From NCBI GenBank assembly GCA_963965975.1, contig OZ014414.1, positions 744,001 to 808,000 on the forward strand: a stretch of DNA of 64,000 bases. The letters are read 5' to 3'. Position 1 is the first letter of the stretch. Each line of letters begins with the position of its first letter. The stretch is from Xestospongia bergquistia. Its lineage: Eukaryota; Porifera; Demospongiae; Haplosclerida; Petrosiidae. The notes below the pieces were generated by a model. It did not search any database and was not told where the DNA came from. It saw only the letters and a program-made list of their open reading frames with translations. A program made the translations under genes and the position numbers. Shown here piece by piece: positions 20,505 through 31,199 of the stretch.

Positions 20505-20713
20505 AGTAGTGTCCTGTATGCTAATGACTCTTTATGGGATGGACAACAATGTGGAGGATTAGAAGGACCATGTTGTACTAACTCCAAGATGCCATGGTTT
20601 ATAAAGACACTTGATGAGAATGCAACTGAAGATATTGAATTGAGGGTAATGGTTAATGAAGGTACCAGTAATGAAGACATACCATTACATATTATAGAAC
20701 TGTACATTCACTA
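20505..20713 (+). pseudogene. C1-type 3' end fragment
   Basis: The frame SVLYANDSLWDGQQCGGLEGPCCTNSK...DENATEDIELRVMVNEG...IIELYIH is in phase to the stop at 20711-20713. It begins abruptly after TTAGAGTAG. It represents the last 70 codons of a C1 domain with no upstream part. Its 3' flank is interrupted 70 bp later by the hAT-type element. Confidence 0.85.
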
Positions 20714-20783
20714 ATATACAATAACATACTGTCCTTTTTAATGATAGAAGTGAATACATTACATTTTTATGTTGTCATGTAAT

Positions 20784-21404
20784 CAGACATGGGGCAAGCA
20801 TTTACTGAAGTGCTTGAAGCACAACTTAAAGCATTCATAAAAGAGCTTAAGCACAAGCACAAGCATTTATGCTTCTAAAAAATAAGTGCTTGAAGCACAA
20901 ATTCAAGCACTTAAAAAATGCTTGAAGCACAAGCACAAGCATTTTTGACAAAAAATGTCCTTCAAATAAACAATTCTTTTATCTAAGTCAACTTTTAAAA
21001 TACTTCTTGTTAGATCGTATAAACATTAGTTATAGAATATAGTATCTACCAGTCGGCATCTCTCTGGCCTAAAGATCTTGCTTGCCACACTAAACAGCTG
21101 CTCTACTACATAAAAAGATACAGGAACTCCCAACACAGTTGTAGTTAAAGTTGCTAATGATGGATAAACAGACTGATAGCAAAAGAGTATTAATAGATGT
21201 GCTAAGTGCACAAAGAACTTGCAGCCTTTGTGCTTAAAAGTGCTTATAAAGTGCTTTAAAGCACTAATGCTATAAAGTGCTTAAGCACAAGCACAAGCAT
21301 AAATGCTTATATATAATAAATGCTTGAAAGCACCTCCAAGCATTCCAAAAAATGTGCTTAAAGTGCTTTCAAGCACAAGCACTCAAGTGCTTGCCCCATG
21401 TCTG
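20784..21404 (-). mobile_element. hAT-type transposon derivative with transposase remnant
   Basis: 621 bp bounded by inverted ends CAGACATGGGGCAAGCA / TGCTTGCCCCATGTCTG and a perfect 8-bp target duplication CATGTAAT (20776-20783 and 21405-21412). An empty version of the site is at 55,577-55,584 on the inverted paralogue. The interior is packed with AAGCACAAGC / AAGTGCTT subterminal repeats. On the minus strand 21,026-21,211 encodes a remnant of the hAT C-terminal dimerisation domain (YPSLATLTTTVLGVP, VEQLFSVASKIFRPERCRL). It has no full transposase and is non-autonomous. Confidence 0.92.
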
Positions 21405-21412
21405 CATGTAAT

Positions 21413-22396
21413 GTATCCCTTATACTGATACTTTTTATACATGAATATCTATTAATTGATACTATATAGTTGTTATTTGGTTTCAATATTCACTTGTGAT
21501 CACACCTATCAGTTGTAATTTGTTTGATGTCAATCTTTTTGATATATGGACAGGATTACATCACCTCTATTGTATATATAAGTAAGAGATAATACTGTGG
21601 TTGTCTTTTTTGTTATTCTATTTCTGACTGCTACAAAACATTACTTTGAAGATCTATACAAATATAGTTGTTGTTAAATCATTTCCCATATATGGTTATT
21701 ATAATAAAACTTCAAACACTACAGCAATATGTGTAACTACACACTTTATGGTTGCTCTACAATTCTTATTGACTCTCTGTTGTTCATAACTCTAATAAAT
21801 AATAATACTATTACTATAAATGTTATATACTAGTAGTCTGGTGTTACAATCCTTCACTAAGATAAGAGTCAACAATACCAAACTAGACCACTCAAACCAT
21901 ATACTACTTGAGTGATGACAATAGATATCTGAGGTGATGTTCACACTGATTGATATATAGCTTTTACTGAGCCATATCTTGATGTAACTGTTTAAAGGAT
22001 ATTTATCAATAGATCTTAACAATAAACTTTACTCTGTAAAAATTAATTGATTTATTTAACTAATATATGTTATACATGCAGTGTGTATATAACAAATTAA
22101 TTTATTGATTTAACTAATATATGTTATACATGTAGTGTGTATGTAACAAATTGTTTGATATAAACTGTTGTAAACATCATATACTACTTTCATTCCAAAA
22201 GTACTATCTGATTGATTAAACATCCTAACATACTCATGTTGTTACAAATATTGATGCAAGAGTTGTGTCCAATTGTTTGTCTCTACACGATTGATGTTTG
22301 ATCTTAAGTAAGCAAACATGCACTTAAAAAAAATTTAGCATTTTATCTGAGGTCTAAACCTTACTAAGCCTTAAATGTACGTATAGCCCTTTTGAA
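21413..22396. other. Non-coding region with a short tandem duplication
   Basis: 21,413-21,620 matches, inverted, the flanks near 55,385-55,575 and 45,650-45,830. At about 22,045-22,155 a ~58-bp sequence (TTTAACTAATATATGTTATACATG.AGTGTGTAT) is repeated twice. I see no gene. Confidence 0.5.
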
Positions 22397-23144
22397 ACAG
22401 TTCAGCTCTATCTGGGTACTACATGATGAGAGCTCCTAATGGTTCCTTAATATCTGTCTACTGTGACCTTTCTTTTCTTAGTTGCTCTCAGATTCTCAAC
22501 GTAAACAGCTCACCCCCATCAGGTTATTACACAATACAAGCACCTAATGGTTCTCTTATATCAGTCTACTGTGACATGGAGGGTAGTAACTGTGATAGTA
22601 AAGGAGGTTGGATGAGAGTGAGCTACATCAATAAGAGTGAACCTGGTGCCACCTGTTCTCCTGAACTAACATTACATCAATATAATAACATTGATCATGG
22701 TCTATGTAGTCGACCAGTCTCATCATCTGGTAATTCAGTTTCAGTATTCTTCTCCATGTATGGAGTTATTTATAACAAAGTATGTGGACAAGTGATAGGA
22801 TATCAGTATGGGTCACCAGATGGCTTTCCACCAAACTTAGGGGGTGTTGCTCTTGTTAATAATCCAAATATTGACAACAATTATGTTGATGGTGTATCTA
22901 TTACATATGACAGTAATCCTCATAAACATGTATGGACATTAGCAATGGGTTTGTTTGATTATTCTACTTGTGTTTATTGTTGTCCATGTAATACTGGTAA
23001 TACAAAAACAACTGTACCAAGTTTTGTTGGCAGCAATTACTACTGTGAATCAGGAATAGCTAGTGGAGATTGGAACAGTGTCCTGTATGCTAATAACACT
23101 TTATGGGATGGACAACAATGTGGAAGATTAGAAGGACCATGTTG
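22397..23144 (+). pseudogene. Family gene truncated at both ends; 3' end cut by a MITE
   Basis: Homology begins inside a half-fibrinogen module (AACAGTTCAGCTCTATCTGGG, 22,397) with no signal peptide upstream. Two modules and a C1 domain are open to PCCT (about 23,144), where the sequence passes into ACTTAAAATAGCATTTTGTCA, the end of a GCTTAAAA-type MITE. The frame then reads about 30 unrelated codons to 23,241. The variable loop is LFDYSTCVYC, also seen at 31,605 and 55,960. The tail MPWF...IIELYIR is lost. Confidence 0.8.
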
Positions 23145-23460
23145 TACACTTAAAATAGCATTTTGTCACTTCAACTATTGTCTTTGTTACCAGAATCGTA
23201 TCAATATAGGCAAGTACACACAAAGCCAAAAAATGGTCTAACTCAATATGTACAAAGCCATATAGAAGCCAAAAGTAGTTTATGTCCAACAATTGGAACT
23301 ACGAGGATAGTATCTGCTTATAGCTTCAATTGAAGCCATGATTCAATTACTACAGCAAAGTGGGCATAAAAACATTGTGGTTGTAGATACAATTAGTTGG
23401 CTTTATGTATATTGAGTTACACTAGTGTTGGACTTGTACCAGCTTAGAGTTGGGCTTACT
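23143..23460. mobile_element. GCTTAAAA MITE, partial
   Basis: The left end ACTTAAAATAGCATTTTGTCA sits at the break of the preceding gene. Internal landmarks include TTGTTACCAGAAT, ACAAAGCC and the palindrome CTTCAATTGAAG. The matching right terminus is not clear, so the element was truncated or diverged. It shows how these elements end genes in the array. Confidence 0.55.
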
Positions 23461-24077
23461 TCATATTGATATCACACTATAGACAATTAGAATAACATCA
23501 GTTTATCATGACAATTAATCTCATCAGCATTTTTGAACAATATTATATGCACAGAGAATATAAGTGTTATGTTATTACTTAAGACAAAACTCTTTGATGT
23601 AGTGTATATAAGGCACAACATTTGATGTCATAGTGTATGCTGCTGTCCTACCTAGTTGATAGTAAAAATAATGCATAGTGGAAAGAGATAGGGCATTAAT
23701 TAAGGTAAAAATAGAAAATTAAATTAGTTTAGTCTCATCCCCAGACCTACATGAAAGCTAAAACTACTTTTTCTTGTGTATAAGTCTGTGGATGAGGCTA
23801 ATATTAGCTATATACAATTTGTCCCTTAATAGTTGAGTGATTAAAGTTCTGTATCAAAGTTCTAGAATCATATTGAAAGTAGGATTTATGTTTTGAGATC
23901 ATAATGTGAAGTACATTGGTACCAGACACATATTACAGCTTGTTTATACTAGATATGTAACAATTCCAAATGTCAAAACAATGTTAATTTAAAACTAATT
24001 ATACTGATATATACGGTAGCACTCAAAAGAGTTTAGCACTTAGTCAAATATAGGGCCTTTCTACAACTGGATCACCC
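23461..24077. repeat. Shared non-coding block upstream of the 24,078 gene
   Basis: Direct copy of about 16,690-17,440 without the GTGACC MITE, and with the empty hAT site TCTAGAATCATATTGAAAGTA near 23,870. The hairpin pair is at 23,730-23,800. The usual promoter inverted repeat is not present before the next gene, whose 5' flank is thus of a different origin. Confidence 0.6.
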
Positions 24078-25250
24078 ATGAAGTTTGAAAGCTTTGTTTT
24101 TCTTTTGTTCTTTACCTTAATACTTATTATACCAGTCTGTTGTTCCTCTACTTGTATGTCTGACTGTACTTGTGAACTAACTCAACATCCTCCCTCACTT
24201 TATGAACAATATTGTTGTAATGACAATAACACTGGAAAGACTTTCAAGATAAGACAAAATAATGTTTTAAAAATAATATTATGTCCAGATAATTCCCCTA
24301 TATCTTGTGAAATGTATCATACTTTCCTTAATTGTTCAGATATTTTCAAACATAACAGATCTGCTATATCTGGATACTACACAATGCGAGCTCCTAATGG
24401 TTCTTTAATATCTGTCTACTGTGATGACAATGCTTTTAACAACTGCTCTCAAGTCTTCCAAAAAAACAGTTTAGCTCTATCTGGGTACTACACAATGCGA
24501 GTTGCTAATGGTTCCTTAATATCAGTGTACTGTGATATGGAGGGTAGTAACTGTGATGGTAAGGGAGGTTGGATGAGAGTGGGTTACATCAACATGAGTG
24601 AACCTGGTGCTACCTGTCCTCCTGGACTAACATTACGTCAGTATTATAATAATATCAATCATGGTCTATGTAGTCGACCATTTTCATCATCTGGTAGTTC
24701 AGCTTCAGTATTCTTCTCTACATATGGAGTTAATTATAACAAAGTATGTGGACGAGTGATAGGATATCAGTATGGGTCACCTGATGCTTTTCCACCACAC
24801 TTAGGGGGTTATGTTCTTAATAATTCAAATATTGACCACAATTATGTTGATGGTGTATCTATTACATATGACAATAATCCTCGTAAACATGTATGGACAT
24901 TAGGAGTAGGTAGTTTTGCTGACTATGCTGATTTTTATATTTTTAGTTGTCCATGTAATATTAATAATAATGAAACAACTGTACCAAGTTTTGTTGGCAG
25001 TGATTACTACTGTGAATCAGGAATAGCTAGTAGAGATTGGAGTTGTGTCCTGTATGCTAATGATCCATTATGGGATGGGCAACAATGTGGAGGATTAGAA
25101 GGACCATGTTGTAATAACACCAAGATGCCATGGTTTATAAAGACACTCAATAAGACTACTACTGAAGATATTGAATTGAGGGTAATGGCAGATGAAGCTA
25201 CCAGTAATGAAGACATACCATTAGATATTATAGAACTCTACATTCGCTAA
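24078..25250 (+). CDS. Secreted half-fibrinogen module protein (class A, C1 type)
   Basis: 390 residues. The signal peptide is MKFESFVFLLFFTLILIIPVCC, and the class A N-domain has one extra Cys (DCTCELTQ). There are two half-fibrinogen modules (the second DDNAFNNC) and a C1 domain with loop SFADYADFYIFS before CPCN. It ends DIIELYIR. All structural Cys of the family are kept. The upstream region lacks the promoter inverted repeat shared by other class A genes, so its expression may differ. Confidence 0.85.
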   Translation: MKFESFVFLLFFTLILIIPVCCSSTCMSDCTCELTQHPPSLYEQYCCNDNNTGKTFKIRQNNVLKIILCPDNSPISCEMYHTFLNCSDIFKHNRSAISGYYTMRAPNGSLISVYCDDNAFNNCSQVFQKNSLALSGYYTMRVANGSLISVYCDMEGSNCDGKGGWMRVGYINMSEPGATCPPGLTLRQYYNNINHGLCSRPFSSSGSSASVFFSTYGVNYNKVCGRVIGYQYGSPDAFPPHLGGYVLNNSNIDHNYVDGVSITYDNNPRKHVWTLGVGSFADYADFYIFSCPCNINNNETTVPSFVGSDYYCESGIASRDWSCVLYANDPLWDGQQCGGLEGPCCNNTKMPWFIKTLNKTTTEDIELRVMADEATSNEDIPLDIIELYIR

Positions 25251-25494
25251 TATACAATAATGTACTGTCCATTTTGGTATTGTAATAAATACAATATACT
25301 TTTATATTGTCATGTGTTCCTTATGCTGTATTCACATATATAGATAACTTTGTCAGAAAAACTAATTTGTAATACAATTTACCTTATCCTACTATAATAT
25401 TAAATGATATTTACTCTATGGATGGACAGTGAAGGTGTGCCATAAATTAGAGAATTAAATTCAAACAAAAACTGATCAAGTAAATTCAGGAAAT
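25251..25494. repeat. 3' flank shared with 34,307 and 48,280
   Basis: No gene seen. The flank is repeated directly at 34,307-34,560 and inverted at 45,850-46,025 and 48,280-48,515. Each time it follows a C1-type gene. Confidence 0.6.
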
Positions 25495-25800
25495 AATGGA
25501 TTTCCTGGACTAACAATGAAACAGTATAAGAACATTGGCTATAGTCAATGTAGTTGATTAGTGTCATCATTTGATAGTCAAGTTTCAGTATTTTTCACTA
25601 CTTGTAAAGTTAGTTACAAAAAAAGTAAGTAGACAAGTGAGTTTATAAGACTACAAATGATGATATAAAAGTGAAGAAACTCAAGTGGCAGACGATCACC
25701 TAGAGGAAGAAGAACCACACATAGCAGGCAATGATATTGAGTTGAGAGCAATGGTCATCAATGAGGCTATCAGCATTAATTATGCATTGCTAAAATCTGT
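25495..25800 (+). pseudogene. Highly decayed C1-type relic
   Basis: Recognisable stretches are GLTMKQYKNIGYSQC, then stop codons, SQVSVFFTTCKVSYKK, and further on NDIELRAMVINEA. Sequence between them is deleted or unalignable by eye. It resembles the gene at 26,433 more than the main C1 group. Parallel relics are at 34,555-34,675 (+) and 48,000-48,275 (-), which share the same stops. Confidence 0.65.
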
Positions 25801-26432
25801 AATGAGTATTTCGTATTGTTACTGATAACAGTATCCTATGAATAATGTCACTATATCTGTCATAGAATAGTATACTGGAGGCCTTGTGCATGAATCAACA
25901 TTCATCATGGTTTGGATGTTCTGAGATGTCATCTACCTGCAGCTTGTTTGTCTTCATAATCCTATTTCTGAAAAACATATTGTCTTAATCACTATATTTA
26001 CAATATTTGTTAAGTCAATGTCATCATCTTCTCAAAGTAGTTGATTGTCATGTAAATGATGTCAAAGTATTGCTCTAAAACAGTATTATTCTAATATATG
26101 ACTATCTATTGTCACTTTACAATTAAAGGTTGCTGTTATTGTAGATATAATCTGAATAATTTTTGGGAATTGTTTGTTTTATAATTGTTAGGAATTTTAA
26201 AACTGTTCTAATCAGGAAATGTTAATAAATAATCATTCAAAAATGCAGGACATGTCCTAAGAGAGTAATTGTCCATATTTTGTGTCATTCTAACTAGTCA
26301 AATTATTGACATCGTTTACATTCTCAATAATCCCAATAACAAAACATTTTAATAGACAATATAAATATATATATGTAACAATGTACATTAGAGTAAGCTT
26401 TTACAAATTCAATTTTTTAATTGCTTGGAATA
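25801..26432. repeat. 5' flank of class D genes
   Basis: No gene seen. Repeated inverted at about 47,340-47,960 and partly at 45,100-45,600, each time upstream of a class D gene. Class D genes thus have their own conserved upstream region, different from that of class A. Confidence 0.6.
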
Positions 26433-27710
26433 ATGAAGATCATACTCAATTCTTTTCCTTCTCTGTACTGCTTAGTGTCAGTTATGTCTCTTCAATTTGT
26501 ATGACTGACTGTACTAGTTTATTAACTCCACATCCTCCCTCACTCTATGAACAGTATTGTTGTAATTCTAACAACAATGGAAAGACAATCAAGTTAAAAG
26601 AGAATAATAATTTCCTGATATTCATTCTCTGTTCAAAAACTCTTCCTACCTCTTGTCAAAAGTTTCCTACCATTTTAAATTGTTCTGTGGTCTTTGAAGC
26701 AAACAGTTCAGCTCCAATACAATCAGGATATTTCTCTATGCAAACTAGTAATGGCTCTCAAGTCCTCATCTACTGTAATGTAGAGGATTATATTGATGGT
26801 GATAGCTGTTCTCAAGTGTTTCAAGAAAACAATGCTGCTCCATCAGGTTATTATAAAATACATTTTTATCAGCACTCTCTTATTTTTATGTACTGTACTA
26901 TATTGATGGATACAATTGTTCTTATATTCTCCAAAAAATAGTTCTGCTCCATCAGGTTATTATGCAATACAATCTCCTAATGATTCTTGTATATCAGTCT
27001 ACTGTGATATGGAGGGTAGTAATTGTGATGGTAATGGAGGCTGGATGAGAGTGGGTTACATTAACATGAGTGTGCCTAATGCTACCTGTCCTCCTGGACT
27101 AACAATAAAACAGTACAATAACATTGGATATAGTCTATGTGGTCGACCATTGTCATCATCTGGTAGTCAAGCTTCAGTATTCTTCTCTACTTATGGAGTT
27201 AGGTACAACAAAGTATGTGGACAAGTGAGAGGATACCAATTTGGATCACCTGATGGTTTTCTACCTTACTTAACTGGTTTTATTAGTACATATTCAAATA
27301 TGGATGACATATATGTTGATAGTATATCACTTACATTTGGTAGCAGTCCTCATAAACACATTTGGACATATGTGGGAGGTATTGATGCGAAACAAGCCAA
27401 CTGGTGGCGTTGTCCATGTAATACTGAATGTACAGCGACAGTAATACCAGGTTTTGTCGGAAATGATTACTACTCTGAATCTGGAACTAGTGGAGGGTGG
27501 AGCTATGTCTTGTATCCTGATGACCCATTATGGGATGGACAACAATGTGGAGGATTAGAAGGTCCATGTTGTACTAACTCCAAGATGCCATGGTTTATAA
27601 AGACACTCGATGAGACTACAACTGAAGATATTGAGCTAAGGATGATGGCCAGTGAGGGTACTAATAATGAAGATACTCCCATTGATATTTTGCAATTATA
27701 TATTATTTAA
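26433..27710 (+). pseudogene. Class D / C1 gene with three frameshifts
   Basis: Compared with the intact minus-strand gene at 46,026-47,324, one base is missing in the signal peptide (after ATGAAGATCAT), ten bases are missing near 26,898 within the third module, and one A is missing from the run at about 26,930. The class D N-domain, three modules and a full C1 domain are otherwise present in successive frames. The variable loop is IDAKQANWWR. One Cys of DYYCESG is Ser. The end reads DILQLYII. The A-run change could be a sequencing error, but the 10-bp loss would still break the frame. Confidence 0.8.
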
Positions 27711-28315
27711 AAGTTATTAAGTTTGTTGTTAAAACTAAATAGACTTCAAGCAATGTATTCATGTCATGTAATATTATATATCTGATTTTACCAATTTTTG
27801 TAAGTTGATAATTTCTATTTCTAATAAACTAATATAATGAACATATAGGATGATTATTACAACATCAATATTGTAATGTCCACAAAAACTTGGTTCAGTC
27901 AAGGCAGTAGACAACTTTTAGAATTGTGGGTGGGGAACCAATAAATAAACAATAATAATATCATTCATGACTAAGAGTTAATTAACTATTAATTAATGAA
28001 TGATGATCAATGTAGATAATGAGTTTCTGCTTCATTCTACCAACAGTTTCTTCTCATTATGTTGCTCCATTACTTTTTACATGTAGAAACAACCTCATTA
28101 TGTCATATATAGTAATAACAAAATGTTATATGTTGTTAAATGTGAATACATCTGACTTGCAGCAATATTGTAACAAACATCACGAGCTATTAATCGCATT
28201 ATTACAGTAATTGTTGGATGAGTTGTGTCTGTACTCAAGCATATCCTTTACACCATTGACATCTAATATTAAATGAATCACATGTAACATTTATAATTAG
28301 TGGAATAGGAAATCA
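27711..28315. repeat. 3' flank of class D pseudogene, then duplicated class A 5' flank
   Basis: The first ~115 bp are not clearly shared. From 27,827 the sequence repeats the start of this window (positions 1-496). No gene seen. Confidence 0.65.
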
Positions 28316-28363
28316 TGATCAATGACATTACAGCATAGTAGTAAGTAGTGATGTCATTGATCA
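28316..28363 (+). promoter_or_regulatory. Promoter-proximal inverted repeat (copy 4)
   Basis: Perfect 13-bp arms, TGATCAATGACAT (28316-28328) and ATGTCATTGATCA (28351-28363), with the same spacer as copy 1. They lie about 130 bp before the ATG at 28495. Confidence 0.5.
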
Positions 28364-28494
28364 CATTAGTATGGTGATCATTACATCAGATTAATCAGCA
28401 CATTTTTATTAATGATAAAGATACACATAAAAGTCATTGTTATAGTCGTTAGTAAAAGATAAAGTCTTTTTATATGCATATAATTGGTTCAGCT

Positions 28495-30639
28495 ATGCAG
28501 TCTGAAAGCTTTGGTTTTCTTTTGCTGTTTACCTTAATACTTATTATACCAGTCTGTTGTTTATCTACTTGTATGACTGACTGTACTAGTGAACTAACTC
28601 AACGTCCTCCCTCACTCTATGAACAATACTGTTGTAATGACAATAACACTGGAAAGACTTTCAAGATAAGACAAAATAATGTTTTAAAAATAATATTTTG
28701 TTCAGATAATTCCTCTATATCTTGTGAAATGTATCGTACTTTCCTTAATTGTACAGATATTTTTAAATATAACAGATCTGCTATATCTGGGTACTACACA
28801 ATGCGAGCTCCTAATGGTTCCTTAATATCTGTCTACTGTGATGACAATGCCTTTGACAACTGTTCTCAAGTCTTTAAAGAAAACAGTTCAGCTCTATCTG
28901 GGTACTACACAATGCGAGCTCCTAATGGTTCCTTAATATCTGTCTACTGTGATGACAATGCCTTTGACAACTGTTCTCAAGTCTTTAAAGAAAACAGTTC
29001 AGGCCTATCTGGGTACTACACAATGCGAGCTCCTAATGGTTCCTTAATAACTGTCTACTGTGATGACAATGCCTTTGACAACTGTTCTCAAGTCTTTAAA
29101 GTAAACAGTTCAGCTCTATCTGGGTACTACACAATGCGAGCTCCTAATGGTTCCTTAATATCTGTCTACTGTGATGACAATGCCTTTGACAACTGTTCTC
29201 AAGTCTTTAAAGAAAACAGTTCAGCTCTATCTGGGTACTACACAATGCGAGCTCCTAATGGTTCCTTAATATCTGTCTACTGTGATGACAATGCCTTTGA
29301 CAACTGTTCTCAAGTCTTTAAAGTAAACAGTTCAGCTCTATCTGGGTACTACACAATGCGAGCTCCTAATGGTTCCTTAATATCTGTCTACTGTGATGAC
29401 AATGCCTTTGACAACTGTTCTCAAGTCTTTAAAGAAAACAGTTCAGGCCTATCTGGGTACTACACAATGCAAGCTCCTAATGGTTCCTTAATAACTGTCT
29501 ACTGTGATGACAATGCCTTTGACAACTGTTCTCAAGTCTTTAAAGTAAACAGTTCAGCTCTATCTGGGTACTACACAATGCGAGCTCCTAATGGTTCCTT
29601 AATATCTGTCTACTGTGATGACAATGCCTTTGACAACTGTTCTCAAGTCTTTAAAGAAAACAGTTCAGCTCTATCTGGGTACTACACAATGCGAGCTCCT
29701 AATGGTTCCTTAATATCTGTCTACTGTGATGACAATGCCTTTGACAACTGTTCTCAAGTCTTTAAAAAAAACAGTTCAGGCCTATCTGGGTACTACACAA
29801 TGCGAGCTCCTAATGGTTCCTTAATATCTGTCTACTGTGACTTTTCTTTTCTTGATTGTTTTCAGATTGTCCATGTGTACAGCTCAGCTCCATCAGATTA
29901 TTACACAATACAAGCACCTAATGGTTCTCTTATAACAGTCTACTGTGATATGGAGGGTAGTTACTGTGATGGTAAGGGAGGCTGGATGAGAGTGGGCTAC
30001 CTCAACATGGGTGAACCTAACACTTTGTGTCCACCTGGACTGTATACTTATAAGTTTAATAGTATAAGTCATCCTTTATGTGACAGAATTAATAGTAGTA
30101 GAGGTGGATGTAATGGTACATTCTTTAATACTTATGGTATTTCTTATCAACATATCTGTGGACAAGTCAGAGGATATCAGTATAGAATTGCAGACGGCAT
30201 TTATCCTAATGATGATAATTCTGATGACAGCATTGATGGATATTATGTTGATGGTGTCTCAATAACTCATGGTAGCAATCCTAGGAAGCACATCTGGACT
30301 TACATATGTGGTCAATCTGAACAGGGTACAAATCATCAAAACTGTCCTTGTAACAGTGGCTCTGAAGCTACTCTGCCTTCATATGTAGGTAATGACTATT
30401 ACTGTGAATCAGCTTTAACAAATTATTACTGGCGTAATGATGTTTTTACTGATGTACTGTGGGATGGACAAAATTGTCCTGGTATTGAGGCCAACTGTTG
30501 CACTTCTCCCAAAATGCCTTGGTTCTTGAAGACACTAACTAATTCTGTTACTGATAATATTGAAGTGAGATTGTGTACCAGTCAGGGTTATCCTGATGAA
30601 GCCACTCCAGTTGATATCATTGACTTATTTGTTCGCTAA
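28495..30639 (+). CDS. Secreted protein with eleven half-fibrinogen modules (class A, C4 type)
   Basis: 714 residues from ATG 28495 (an alternative in-frame ATG is at 28474). It has the class A signal peptide and N-domain, then eleven half-fibrinogen modules, nine of which (28840-29838) are 37-residue DDNAFDNC repeats nearly identical in DNA. The last module is divergent (DFSFLDCFQIVHVYSSAPSD). The C4 C-terminal domain differs from C1 (TLCPPGLYTYKFNSISHPLCDR, DGIYPNDDNSDD, LTNYYWRND) and ends VDIIDLFVR. Each repeat carries three N-glycosylation sequons and two Cys, so the product should be a long, heavily glycosylated secreted rod or multivalent chain. This is the largest member of the window. 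Function is unknown. Confidence 0.88.
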   Translation: MQSESFGFLLLFTLILIIPVCCLSTCMTDCTSELTQRPPSLYEQYCCNDNNTGKTFKIRQNNVLKIIFCSDNSSISCEMYRTFLNCTDIFKYNRSAISGYYTMRAPNGSLISVYCDDNAFDNCSQVFKENSSALSGYYTMRAPNGSLISVYCDDNAFDNCSQVFKENSSGLSGYYTMRAPNGSLITVYCDDNAFDNCSQVFKVNSSALSGYYTMRAPNGSLISVYCDDNAFDNCSQVFKENSSALSGYYTMRAPNGSLISVYCDDNAFDNCSQVFKVNSSALSGYYTMRAPNGSLISVYCDDNAFDNCSQVFKENSSGLSGYYTMQAPNGSLITVYCDDNAFDNCSQVFKVNSSALSGYYTMRAPNGSLISVYCDDNAFDNCSQVFKENSSALSGYYTMRAPNGSLISVYCDDNAFDNCSQVFKKNSSGLSGYYTMRAPNGSLISVYCDFSFLDCFQIVHVYSSAPSDYYTIQAPNGSLITVYCDMEGSYCDGKGGWMRVGYLNMGEPNTLCPPGLYTYKFNSISHPLCDRINSSRGGCNGTFFNTYGISYQHICGQVRGYQYRIADGIYPNDDNSDDSIDGYYVDGVSITHGSNPRKHIWTYICGQSEQGTNHQNCPCNSGSEATLPSYVGNDYYCESALTNYYWRNDVFTDVLWDGQNCPGIEANCCTSPKMPWFLKTLTNSVTDNIEVRLCTSQGYPDEATPVDIIDLFVR
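28840..29838 (+). repeat. Nine 111-bp tandem repeats inside the coding region
   Basis: Units start at 28840 and every 111 bp to 29728, each GATGACAATGCCTTTGACAA to TCTGTCTACTGT. Differences fall at a few codons: KENSSAL, KENSSGL (with ACT for TCT near the end), KVNSSAL, and a final KKNSSGL. Their order suggests that blocks of several units were duplicated. The in-phase period keeps the frame whatever the copy number. Confidence 0.95.
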
Positions 30640-31199
30640 ACAAACACATTAGTTTTAGCAGCCAGTATATAATGTGAGGCTGTATTTAGTACGTTAATAT
30701 AACTGTTACTGCTTTTTTGTGTTCATTTAAAATTAATTAACAATAACAATGCTATATTGTATTGCTGTCTTTAGTTGATCAAGTAAATCCTTTTTAACTG
30801 AAATGACATTGTATCTGATCAATTAGAACTACATAAATCTAATGAGTCCATACACATGAACAGAGAATATTGTAATAAAGCTTTATGTTTGTTTCTACAG
30901 TTTCATAGAAATATCCTTCAAAAATTCTCAGTGGGATTACAACTTTTACGATTTTGAAAATGGCAAACAAGACAAGACAGTAATAGTGCAGATAATAAAG
31001 AGAGTCTATTAGCCATTATAAAACTATGCAGTAACACAATACTGACATTTGTTGCGTGAGTTAATGTTTTTTTAGCATACCTAATGTTAATAATTGAAAA
31101 CTCTACCTGTTGTGTAAAGTTAATTTAGACATTAATTAATGCGATGTCTCTCACATCATTTCACTATGCACTATCAATGTTTGAACCTTACACATTCCA
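30640..31199. repeat. 3' flank of the eleven-module gene
   Basis: 30,640-31,010 was copied to 11,677-12,047. The remaining 190 bp are not clearly shared. No gene seen. Confidence 0.65.

Noticed and set aside
20784-21404. AAGCAC-rich block as a simple satellite
   Set aside because: Defined inverted ends, 8-bp target duplication and a transposase trace show a hAT-type element.
28840-29838. Regular repeats as a CRISPR array
   Set aside because: Units are contiguous 111-bp coding repeats without unique spacers, in animal DNA.
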